Source: Vicia villosa
Taxonomy: Eukaryota > Streptophyta > Magnoliopsida > Fabales > Fabaceae
Length of the DNA stretch: 64,000 nucleotides
Reading direction: 5' to 3'
Assembly: GCF_029867415.1 (NCBI RefSeq)
Contig: NC_081182.1
Coordinates: 10,174,646 to 10,238,645 of the forward strand
Shown: positions 9,935 to 20,498 of the stretch, one piece after another
Numbering within the stretch: the first letter of the stretch is position 1
Layout: every line of letters starts with the position of its first letter
The notes under the pieces: model-generated
What the model was told of the DNA's origin: nothing
What the model saw: the letters and a program-made list of their open reading frames with translations, nothing else
Database searches by the model: none
Made by a program: the position numbers and the translations under genes

Positions 9935-11529
9935 TTCTCCCCCCTTAAATAGAATTCGTCCTCGAATTCCTTTCAATCATCGCGAAAAACCAACTCTTCA
10001 CATCTATCCAACCAAGGAAAAGAATGTTACTCACATTTCTCTTCAGATAATCTCACTACTCTGTCTGAGGGTCATTCCATACGAAGAAACATAATCTGCC
10101 AAAACGCTTGCATCCCACTACACATGATTAGAAACCTTAACTCTCAAGCAACACGTCTAATCTGATACTTCGTCTTGACATATCTGGGGAAATATCCTTC
10201 CAGGGTCCTTGACCTTCACTGCTCTGCTCTGAATCTCCAAAACTTCAAAAACTCTAATAATCCACTCATGTCGGATATCCTTCGTTTCATTCTCTGATGT
10301 GTTCACCCTCGTTCAACAAACATTACTGATCCACTCAGCTCCTTGAATTACTTCCTGTTTGAGAATTACTGCCACCACGTCACTTCTGCGATAACACTTC
10401 AAATTATTCTCCATTCGAGTCCATACAATGTCATTAGGTGATCTCCAAATTCCTCGGTCTTAACCTCTGGTTCCTAAGGTCTTAGGATGATTGTTCCAAA
10501 TTTATCTTTACTTATACAACTGTCACCGTAAACCGCGAAGGTGTAATCGTCTTGCAACTATCGCCTTGACATTCGACAACTTCGAACAAGATTCTACTGA
10601 TAAGACGCGAAATTCAACAACTGACCTGTAACCATTGTACCAGTCTTCCTGTACAATCATAGTACACAAGGCATAACCACAAAGAACTTGCGCCAACAGA
10701 ATGTCCTCTCTAGCCTTCAGCATTTCGACGGTCTGATACTCAGTCCAACCCTTGTGACTTGCAAGCTAAACTGATGACCTACGAACGTCGGACTGCATGC
10801 CATCCACAAAAAGTATTCCCAAGTTGGCCCATAGACAACACCTCTTGAGTTTATGGTGGATCCTCGAGTGATTGGAATGAACGAAACGCTGCTTCGACAA
10901 TTTCCCTTAGGAAGATACTTTCATCCCAACATAAAATCCTACAAAAAGTCTGTTCGTTCCTACCTCAGACTTATCTGATTCTTCCTTGATCCGTTGCGCT
11001 ACTCTGATCCCAACAAGTCACACACCTTGAAATCCTCTGAGTCATATTATATCCATAATTCACTTAGTTCCCATTAATACACAATGATTCCTTATCTACA
11101 GTCGTCCAATTACAACACGTGCCAGAACTCTATATACATCCATCATCGACTACTACTATTTGAAGTTGCGTACTTTCCAGAATCAAGCTTCTACTTACTC
11201 TGCCATTCCATATAGTTCATCTACCACAACTTAGGTACACGTTTCATCCTCAGGACATTGAAAACCAAATACTCACTAACTTAGAGGTTCGTCCTTGGCA
11301 CTGATTTCCACAGCGTACAACTGCTATGTTTTTCATTCCAACCAATCTTGTTGCTCAACCGGTATATCGAACCCTTCACGACGTACTGCAGCTCATGATA
11401 ACTCTAGCAGTTCTACACAACTTCTACTCAACCATACACCTTCATTCTCTTAGCGTAGTATCGCCTCTGATAACTCGTGCGACTTAATGATATAACAATC
11501 CTCCTATAACCACACTCCATTCACACAGT
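9935..11529 (-). mobile_element. Degenerate internal region of the Tekay-like element
   Basis: By position this is the 3' end of the internal part of the minus-strand element, after which only the polypurine tract and LTR follow. I could not find integrase or chromodomain motifs in any frame; the only clear signature is the EFEDEF-type codon block next to the polypurine tract. It is cut at 11530 by the Ogre-like LTR. It may be heavily decayed or rearranged. Confidence 0.4.
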
Positions 11530-13103
11530 TGTCATACCCCAATTTTTGACCTAAGATACCACCTCATATCATCTGCATATGCATCATTTGCATCTCTAAC
11601 AAACTGCATAGCTTGTGTTTGTTACTTGTGACTCAGCAGGATTTAATCAGGAAATCACTCATCAGTACAAGTAACAATCAATTAGGGGTTTTGTTCTCCC
11701 TTCATCTCAAAAGAACTATCTTCATCAACAATCAACATTTGGTCCTCAGAGATTCACTTCAACAAACTCAACAGCTTTGAATCGACTGAATTAGGGTTTT
11801 GACTGAAGACAGCATACTCATGACTTTTGCTCAGAATTTGACCTAATGGCTTGGGACATGACCTCAAGACCCCAAGTACATCACTTTGACCTAATCCATT
11901 GGCTCAGAACATCTCCTACACAAAGATTGATCAGACAAATCCTCATATCAGGGTTTTGAACTATCAGGGACTGAAATCAGGGATCACATTTGGGAAACCA
12001 TAAAAACCCCCAGGAAGTCAATCAAAGGTTTCAATCATCCTCAAATAATCCCTATGACAATATCCCATGGAAATTGCATCTCAATTCAAGACCTACAGTC
12101 ATCAATTTCATCAGGTCGACAATTAGGGTTTTTTGACCTAATTCACTGAACAACTGACTTTTTAATCAGGACATGGTGTCACAACTCAAACCATGGCTCA
12201 ATATCCTCTAATGCTTCAATGTGATCCATTCATACTATTCATTTGATGAGGATAGCCTGTTTCATTTGAAATCTCTAGAAACGCGATTCGTCTGAAAAAG
12301 TCAACTGTACAAGATCACCATTGACTTTTGGGGAATTTTGGTCAACCATGACTTTTGAAGTTTTAAATCATCAATATATGATATGAGAAGTCATTTGATC
12401 AAGAAAAATCAAGAAAATCAATCAAGAATCAAAAAGTCAAAAGTTTGACTTTCCATACTTAGAAAAATTTCTGTGTTTTTTCATGGTTTTTTCCAAACTT
12501 TGAAAGGGAATTTCTCAAAATTTCACCTACAAACTGAAAAAAACTTCCAACATGAAAGTTGTAGATTTTGATCCAATAAACAACTTTGACACATATAAAT
12601 TTTTTCCATAAGATCAACCATTTAAGAGATATGGAGCTTCAAAGTTGGCATCTTTTGAAAAATTCACTTGAAACTTCATTTTTCTCAAAGTTCATGGATC
12701 TTTTTCACTCACTTCCTTAAAGATCTTGAAGAAACTTTCAACTAGAGTTTTGAAGTATGTAACATGAGCTTTCCAAAATGTCCAAGAGCATGAAAAAATA
12801 TGGAGTGTAGCTATGGTTTTGAATTTTGACATTAGTGACCATTTCACTTGAAATTTCAAGCCATTTTTGCAAAGTTATGAACCAAATTGCCAAATAATGC
12901 AAGTAATGATGCATCAAGACAATAATTGAAGATATTTTCTGATTAGAAGATCAGAATGGAAGAGGATAAGAAGCTTGAAGTTTAACCATGGTTTGGTCAC
13001 TTTAACCATTTTGCATTAAATGTAAAAGATTCCTTTTTATCTCTTAAGCCAAATCATCAAACTTTGATCAAGTTGCAAAGCTCTGAGTTCAGACTCTTTG
13101 GCC

Positions 13104-13111
13104 TATAAATA
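13104..13111 (+). promoter_or_regulatory. TATA box of the Ogre-like LTR
   Basis: TATAAATA inside GGCCTATAAATAGAGG, in the first third of the LTR, followed by A/C-rich sequence where transcription would be expected to start about 30 bp downstream. This would place the U3/R border near 13135. It is inferred from the motif only. Confidence 0.55.
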
Positions 13112-14058
13112 GAGGTCCAAACTCCATTCAAAATCACACCAAAGTCACACAAATTATAGGCTTTCTCTTTCTTTCTTAGAATGCAAGTTTCTTAAGTTTC
13201 AAAGAGGTAAAATGCTCAACCTCTAAACCTTTGAATTTCTGACCAAAGTGATGCTTCCCACAAACCACAAACATCATATGGGATGTGTTTGATCCACTCA
13301 CACACTCCAAAAACATCTCAAACTCAAAATCACTACCTCACTTCTCAAATATGCATAATCTAAGCCTTATCATGCCAAAATCCATTCAAGATCATTTCTG
13401 TCCAAAATAACACTTCTAACACCTTCCATATACTTCATATGAATGATCCAAACACTCACATATGACCTGTAACATCTCCATCTTCAAATTCGATTCATAC
13501 TTGAAGCAACTGCAGTTCAGGTTCCATAGCTTAGCTCAGGTGAATTCAAACTGTTCCAAGCATTCAAACATGTTCCATAAGGTCCATTGATGCTGTCCAG
13601 ATCAAGAAACAACATCTGTAACACCTCCAGGCACGATTTCAATTTCCAGTTTGGCCGTTTTTGAAGGTAAGCTACTTGAACTTCAAACTCATACATACAT
13701 GCATCATAAATGAAAAATTGAGTTGCTATCTTGTTTCTGCACTATCACTGATCATTAACCCTCAATCAATTTCACAATTCATCAATCATACACGATTTCA
13801 TGATCAATCTCAGAATTAGGGTTCTTCGTGTTCATCAGAAAATTGATCACCTTAGAGCAAAAATAAATGAATTATGAGGGCACCATCATGATCCTTATGA
13901 AAAAACGAGTGAGTTAGACCCTTCACTTGATCAATTTGGTTCAGTTTTCAGAAAATTCAAATTCAAAATGGGATTGTGTTCTTGGCGCGTTTTTTGGTTC
14001 ATGAGTTTTAAAATTCAGTTTGAAAATATATTGTACCCAGCGCGTATTACTAACAAGC

Positions 14059-14131
14059 CACGAGCGTGGCTCAGTTGGCTTTTGTTTTGAGTAGTGACCT
14101 CAAGGTCACGAGTTCAAGTCCCTATGGGACC
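14059..14131 (+). other. tRNA-like sequence embedded in the Ogre-like LTR
   Basis: TGGCTCAGTTGG at 14067-14078 resembles a tRNA A box (D arm). GAGTTCAAGTCC at 14110-14121 resembles a B box (T arm), and TATGGGACCA closes the 3' side. The two boxes are 32 bp apart, within the range for Pol III internal promoters. The acceptor stem does not pair, so it is not a functional tRNA; a tRNA-derived insert or relic SINE head is more likely. Confidence 0.45.
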
Positions 14132-15179
14132 AAACCCTTCTTTTTATCACCTATTTTCTTTGATTTTTTACACAACTTCAACCATTAATTTAACCATTCA
14201 ATTTAACTTATTTTTTCTTCATTTTTTACACACTTATTATTTTATATATGTATTTTATGAATATAAAAAAAAATCACAAAAATATATTTGTTTAATACAT
14301 TTTTAATTAAGTTTAAAATAACATATTTTTAAGTGTTTTCTAATACTTTTAAATATTGTTTTTCACTTAATCTTTAAACTTAAATCACTTGTAAATATTT
14401 TTTGAACAAACCCTAATCATCTAAGTGTTAATTGAGGATGATCTTTTGATTAAATTGACTTCTTTCAAAATTCAAATCGTTTTAAAACGAGCGATCGCGG
14501 TTCTTTTCAAAAACAATGAACCATTTCTTTTTGAAACTTTTGATTAAATCTTTTAATTAATCAATTGATTTTCAAAACGATGTGGGGCCTCTCGAATATT
14601 AGAGAGTATAAGACCCACTCCTTTTTCTTTTTACACAGTCTTTTTATTCAAAATAAATAAACTTTCTTTCAGAACAAACTTTCAAACCGTTTTTCAAACA
14701 ACGCGACTGTAAATAAAACGATCAACCATGTTTTGTAAATAAAACACGGGCCTCCACGTAGGTATAAGTCCCAAGCCCCTTTTGTACATACCCATTCCAG
14801 TACATGAAATTAGGTATTTCATCGTACGCCTTTTTGTACATATCTCGATCAATCTGATTTTTAACTTTGAATAACAAATCAAAAATGAAGGTTTTTCTTT
14901 AAATCTTCCCAAAAAACCATGGGCCTCCATGTAGGTATAAGTCCCAAGCCCTTTTGTAAATACCTGTTTACATAATGGACCTCTCCCCGAGTGTGAGTCC
15001 CGAGCCCTGTGTATACAAATGGATCATGCTTACAGGTATATTTCCTTCATAAACTCCATTATACACGCACACTTTGTCATATATAACTGTTCATATAACT
15101 GTTCATGTACTTGTGCATATTTGTTTGTACTTGTTCACATTTGTGATTATGTTATATGCTTGTTCAACTTAGTACAACA

Positions 15180-15775
15180 CTAGGTTCCCCATAGCCTCCT
15201 ATTGGGCTTCGTGCAAAGAATCTCCACTAGTTTAGGTTAGGACATAGAGTATGGTTTCCCGGTGAAATCGCTCTAAGAGCTCAAACCAACTATACCATGC
15301 CTCCCCTTGGGCTTTGTACAAACGAGTGACCCTCCCATAGCCTCCTCTTGGGCTTACAATGCAAGGACCCTGGATTGTCCCTCCCATAGCCTCCTCTTGG
15401 GCTTACAATGCAAGGACCCTCGGATAGCCTCCTCTTGGGCTTCGTACAAGGACCCACGGGCTTCTTATAAGCATCCCCAATATCCCAAACAAATACCCTA
15501 GGAGATTAGACATTTTTCATCTCTATGCTAGGAGTATCTCTTATATATCATCACAAACAATCAATCAATCAATCAATCAAACTTTTTTTGCCACAAGGCT
15601 GGCTAATCAATCAAACTGTTTTACCACCGTACTGGATGATTAATCAAAGTTTTTGTCACAAGGCTGACTTCATTGAAACTTTTGCCACAAGGCTGGCTGA
15701 TTAATCAAAGTTTTTGTCACAAGGCTGACTTCATTGAAACTTTTGCCACAAGGCTGGTTAAACAAACAAAAACAT
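15180..15775 (+). repeat. Tandem sub-repeats within the Ogre-like LTR
   Basis: Two local repeat families. 15180-15460 repeats CATAGCCTCCTCTTGGGCTT with TACAATGCAAGGACCCT, four to five times. 15585-15775 repeats a unit of about 61 bp containing CCACAAGGCTGGCTGATTAA and TGTCACAAGGCTGACTTCAT. Such sub-repeats are commonly the length-variable parts of large LTRs. Confidence 0.7.
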
Positions 15776-16461
15776 CTTTATCATTCTAAGCACCCTAAGT
15801 GGCATGGCCCCGGGCTTATAATGAAAAGATTTTCAAACAAAATCAAACAGATGTATGTGATGATATAGATTAGATACATCTAGCATTTAGACGACATTTG
15901 TCTATTTTTCTTTGCTTCCACTAGCATAAGTGGGAACTACGATTGCTCTGACTTTCTCAACATCCCTTTGAGAATACGTAGGCACAAGGTCGATCCTTGG
16001 CGAGCAAAACAAAACCAAAAAAAAAAAAACCATTCAAACCTTAGCACCCGTAGACCCCGAGCTACAGATGCTCTGATTCCCTCTAGGGGATATGTATGCA
16101 GAGGATCGCGATGATCTTTGCGAGCATAATCAAACAAACACCTTAGGTCCCACCTCTTTCTCACAAAAACCTTCACCACAACAAGAATGGAATAAAACAT
16201 AACAAAGAAACCTATAGAGTACTATAGATACGTTGGGTGCTAATACCTTCCCTTCGTATAACCAACCCTCTTACCCAAAGATCTCTCCCCCCACTTTTTA
16301 GGTTATTGCAGCTTTTTTTCCTTTTCCTTCTTTGGAAATAATAAAAAGTTTGGTCGAAACAAAAGAAAAATCATTTTTTATGAGCACTCGAGCCCAAAGA
16401 AGGCATCAGGTGTCTCATCCACAAAAAAAGAGGAACAAAAAACGATTTTTCGCCCGCGACA

Positions 16462-17514
16462 CTATGGTTCATTTTACTCTCTCAGAATATAGATTATTTT
16501 ATTAGCTCGCTTACGCTTTGAACGACACAATAAATGGAGTTCAGAAACTAAAGTTACGACGCTTATAATTTTTCTAATTCAGGTGCCCTTCGCCCGGTGA
16601 GTACCCTCCTTCGCCCGGTGACTGAAGACAGTAGGCAACCATTTGAATTTCTCAAGTCTCTCGCCTAATGTGCCTTTTCTCTCGCCCGACAAATCAAGTC
16701 AGTAGCCACCCCTCTCCTCGCCTGCATCCTTCACCCGACGTGTCCTGTTTTGATCGACTCGCCCGAAAAGCCAATCGATTCGCCTGGCGAATCAGCGCGA
16801 TCAGAGAATTTCTAATGCGATTCTTGCACAAAACCAGTCAAATTTCTTGCAATTTCTTCATATTACAAGTCCCAAATTATCATCTAAACTTAGATTTTCA
16901 ACCTATAATGACAACACTATGTATCATACATTACGGGTATCATTCTATTGCAAATTAACACATCTAATTCATCAAAAGTCATCACCTCGTCATCTATTCT
17001 TCAAACCCCAAAATCCCCAAAACAAATTCTACAACTATCAATCACTTAAGCCAATTATAATAATTAGGATAGACTGCCTTTACCTTAGATTGACGCTTGA
17101 TTCAAATTCCTCTTCGCATTCTACAAAGCCTTCAATTTATCCCAAGCCCTAGCTCCCCTCTCTTTCCCGTTCTCCAAAAATTCCACGATCGAATGAAAAA
17201 CCTTTTTCCTTTTTTTCTCTTTCTGTTCCACCTAACCCTCTTGAATTTACCAATTTTCCCTTATTATCTCTACCTCAATATTATTTTATTTTATTAATTA
17301 AAATAATACCAACTAATTATTCTAAAATACTCCTAATTCCCAGTAATTCTTACAACATCTAAGTACCACCCAAAACCGTCAAAACATCATACATCATCAT
17401 TAAAACAACAAATATCGTCATTAGAACATCAAGACTTTATAGAGACTCATATACTCACGCCAAATTAATTAAATAACTAATTAAATAATTAATCTAGATT
17501 TTCAGGGTGTTACA
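16462..17514 (-). mobile_element. Partial Tekay-like LTR (minus strand)
   Basis: On the minus strand it starts TGTAACACCCTG at 17514. It shares features with the LTR at 6086-9934, such as the TAATTAGTTATT stretch soon after the start and an AAAGTTACGA block. It is interrupted at 16461 by the Ogre-like LTR. There is no polypurine tract at its start. Its 5' bases differ from the 6086-9934 LTR, so it is probably a different element and not that element's mate. Confidence 0.5.
16585..16795. repeat. Paired-word cassette, TTCGCCCGG family
   Basis: Words of the form TCGCC(C/T)G recur. Three pairs are spaced 21 bp apart (16587/16608, 16657/16678, 16759/16780). A further looser pair lies near 16718/16731, with spacing about 13. 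The first two pairs are 70 bp apart. The cassette follows AAAGTTACGACGC, as the 8971 cassette follows AAAGTTACGAATT in the other Tekay-like LTR. Confidence 0.65.
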
Positions 17515-18310
17515 TAATGCCTCATGACTGATGCATCTTCAAATTAGGGGAGACTGTTAGACCATGCCATGATTATAAGAGATGACACATTAGAGATGAT
17601 GGTAGACTATCTGAGAGGTGACCCATGGGATATCCTACAAAAGATGGAAGTCACCCGAGGGGTTCGTGCTAGGTTTTAATTCCTGGAGAGATTGTATAAA
17701 CAAAAGCTGCATAATACAGAGCTTACCGCTGGTGATGATGAGCACCTTATGTAGTATAAAGCATACACATTGAGAGCATACTTGTTGTACTTAGATAGCA
17801 CATATATTTTTATGGATAAGAGTGTCACTATTGTGAATGTGATCTACCTGGGATACTTTGTTGACTTAGAGTAAATCCATGAGTACAACTAGGAGCCGTA
17901 GTTTAGTCTAATTGTACTCCTAGTTAGCTGGAGGTTATATGGGGAAGACCAAACAAATGACAGGATATATCACACTGTGAGGATATGTTCATAACAAATT
18001 TATGCATCTTTTAGTGTTTGTGTGTCATTTTCATAACTTGTTTGCAACACCATTACTAATGATTCATATGAACCATTTTCATGCTTGGATCATCCAACAC
18101 TTCCCACGCATATTCGGCTAGTCATATATGTCGACCTATAGCGAGGATATGTCATGTTCTTATGCATTCATCCTACGAAAAAGGAATTTGGCGACATTGC
18201 CATACAGAGTGTATCTTGATTGTATGGTAGTAGAGGATATACACTTTTATACATACGTCGATCATCTTGAGATTCCTCCCTTGGATAACATTGCCTTCTA
18301 CTCTAAATGA
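17515..18310 (+). pseudogene. Decayed plant mobile domain (PMD / phosphatase 7 long form-like) gene
   Basis: Plus-strand translation gives broken pieces of the plant mobile domain family, which is spread by transposons. The pieces are LRAYLLYLDSTYIFMDKS (around 17773), VIYLGYFVDLE, then HAWIIQHFPRIFG (around 18080-18120), and a final open part from 18128 with LPYRVYLDCMVVEDIHF and DHLEIPPLDNIAFYS. The order matches the family. Several stops (for example within YFVDLE-stop-IHEYN) and frame changes make it non-functional. No start or terminal repeats were found. Confidence 0.6.
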
Positions 18311-20498
18311 TTAACTTGTGGTTCAAAGGAATGGGAGATTGATTCCTAAGATTTTCGGCTTAAACTCCTAACCTTAGGGTTAGGGGCCTTGGTCTTTGGG
18401 GATTGGTATTCTTTGTTTCTCTTGAAAGTTCTTTTGGTCTGTGTTTCTTTTCTTTCTCTAATCAGTATTCTGTTCTTAGTTTGTAATATGAGGGGTTCTA
18501 GTGTTGGTAAATGGCAAAAGGCAAGGGAAGGAGGAAGAAGGGAGGTGAAGTGGGATATAACGAGAGAGGGGAAGAGGATGGCTAAAGGTAGTGAGACATC
18601 GTCGTCTTTTTTCATTACTGAATTTGGAGATAGGTGGAGAGCTAGAGATCTGTATTTCAAATTCAAAGAGTTGGGAGACATTGAGGAAGTGGTTATTCCT
18701 CCGAGAAAAGATAGATTTGGTAGACGCTTTGGCTTTGTTCTTTTTCTGAATGTCAAGGATGAGGAGTTAATGGCAACAAAGCTGGATAATATGATTCTAT
18801 AAGGGAGAAAGCTATTCGCGAATCTGCCAAGGTTCAGTAGGCCTAAAGATGCTGAGCAATCTGGTTTTGCGGCCCAGAAGAGTATTCCAGCCAAGGCGAA
18901 TACGAAGGGAACCGGTGGTAATAGGCTTGACGGCATCAGATATGGAACGACTGTAAATCATCGATCTTATGTGGATGTCATCCGGAGCAGTAATGGTGGT
19001 TTCAACTATAACGAAGGCAACAAGGTGCCCAAAACTTTGTTCTTCAAGCCTTGCTTTGAAGATGTTTCTCAATACAAAAAGGCTTTCACAGGGAGGATTA
19101 AAGAGCCGGGGAAGATGGAAGATATCAAAAAACTTTTTCTTGAGGAAGGTATCTTTTCTATTAGGGTTACCGTGTTGGGCCCTAATCTCTGTCTTCTGGA
19201 GGATTTGATTGAAGGAGAAGTTGAGTTGTTTGTTGAGGAGAGGAAATCTTGGTGGATGCAGTGGTTTAGTTCGATCAAACAATGGGAACCTAAGGACAGA
19301 GACGAAGAGAGGGTGACTTGGTTAAGAGTTTTGGGAGTCCCGTGTCATGCATGGAGTGAGATATGCTTTAAACAACTAGTAGACATTAAAGGTGTGTTTA
19401 TAAGATGTGATGAAGGAACTGTTTTGAAAAAGAGAATGGATGAGGCAAGAATTTGTATCAGAACTAAGATCAGGGAGAGATTGGATGACATGGTATAACT
19501 TTCCATTGATGGACAGCTTTTTGTTCTTAGTTTGCTGGAGGACTCTTTTGGTACCACTGGCAGCCCAAAACTTTGGTCTCTCGGGGAAGAATCAGAATCT
19601 GAGGATTCTTCACAGGCGGAGGTAGCCATGTCCGGTGAGGAGGAGGTTGAAGAGGGTCAAATCAGGGAGGAAGGAGATCCGCCATTTGTTGAGGCTGATG
19701 GGACAGAACCTGCTTTAGGGGACAGACTATCTATTTCCCATTTTATTATGCAGTGTCAGAATGCTTTAGAAAAGGCGATTCTTGACTCTTTTTCTGATAG
19801 TATTAAGGAGGTTCCCAAGGAAAAAAGCAATGAAGCATTAAATGTCAAAGGGCATCATAGTAATATCAAAAGGGTGGGGGGAGTACAACGGTATAGAGGC
19901 CTTGGATGTACGTGGGAGGCAAGCTGACTCAGCTCTGAGTCTAAGTGGGCTTAAGACTAATGGGCCCGGTATTTCCCTGGATCGGATCAGTGGGCCAAAA
20001 ACGTTTGATGAAGTCTGCAGAAGTGTATGCAAGGGTGTGGTGCCGGAGAAATTACCTAAAGGCCCCTGTTTTAGAAAAAAGGAGCAGTCGAAAAAAAAGA
20101 AAAGTTTGAACGAGGATTTAGGTGAGCGTGTTCCAGTATCCTCCTCCTATTATGCTTGTATCGCTCCAAGATCAGCTAGAGTTGATGGAGAAGGCAAACA
20201 AGGTGGAAGGATCGAATTGATTGAGGGAAACAATTTTAATTTCTCATCTGTGATAGACCCTATATCATCAGGTGAGTCTTTTTCTGGCTCTTCCTTAGCA
20301 GATTATGATATTATTAGATGCAATAAACGGTTTGGTGAGAAAACGACTGTGGGTATGAAGGTGTGGAATTCCATCTCTAATTTGGGGGTGGTAAGTATTA
20401 AGGAGGATGCTGAGAATGAGAGGAGGATAAATGTCTTGGAGGTTAGAGATAAGGAGGGGATGAGGTGTTTGAAGGAGTTAAAAGATAGTGTCCGATGA
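18311..20498 (+). pseudogene. LINE ORF1 (RRM plus DUF4283-type gag-like protein)
   Basis: Starts around 18488 (MRGSSVGK) after a leader of about 170 bases. An RRM-like fold comes first (FFITEFGDRW, then GRRFGFVLFL near 18730). A DUF4283-type region follows (TLFFKPCFED near 19040, then VTWLRVLGVPCHAW near 19315 and ARICIRTKI). An acidic Glu/Ser-rich tail (GEESESEDSS) comes next, and a final part ends SVR at 20498. In-frame stops at 18800-18802 and 19496-19498 and a frame change near 19840-19900 break it. Such ORF1 proteins bind LINE RNA and act as a chaperone. The stop overlaps the ORF2 start by ATGA at 20495-20498. Confidence 0.75.

Larger units (their letters stand above)
11530..16461 (+). 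mobile_element. Ogre-like Ty3/gypsy LTR, about 4.9 kb
   Basis: Starts TGTCATACCCCAATTTTTGACC and ends TTTTTCGCCCGCGACA, with TG..CA borders and a length of 4932 bp. The start, the near-5-kb length and the GTGCTAATACCTTCCC and TCTTACCCAAAGATC blocks near the 3' end fit LTRs of the Ogre (Tat) lineage known from legumes. Neither side carries the expected partner: there is no polypurine tract before 11530 and no primer binding site after 16461. The 5-bp flanks (ACAGT and CTATG) differ. It is therefore a solo or recombinant LTR rather than a complete element. Confidence 0.7.

Noticed and set aside
10523..10723. 66-codon minus-strand frame in the Tekay-like internal region
   Set aside because: No integrase, chromodomain or gag motif visible; too short in a decayed region to call a gene.
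14059..14131. Functional tRNA gene
   Set aside because: The acceptor stem does not pair and the anticodon arm is not convincing; recorded only as tRNA-like.
14094..14306. 70-codon plus-strand frame beginning in the tRNA-like sequence
   Set aside because: Low-complexity Phe/Ile/Tyr-rich tail in AT-rich LTR sequence, no homology recognised.
18346..19282. Minus-strand frames of 156-196 codons
   Set aside because: Antisense of the LINE ORF1, which has RRM and DUF4283-type motifs on the plus strand.
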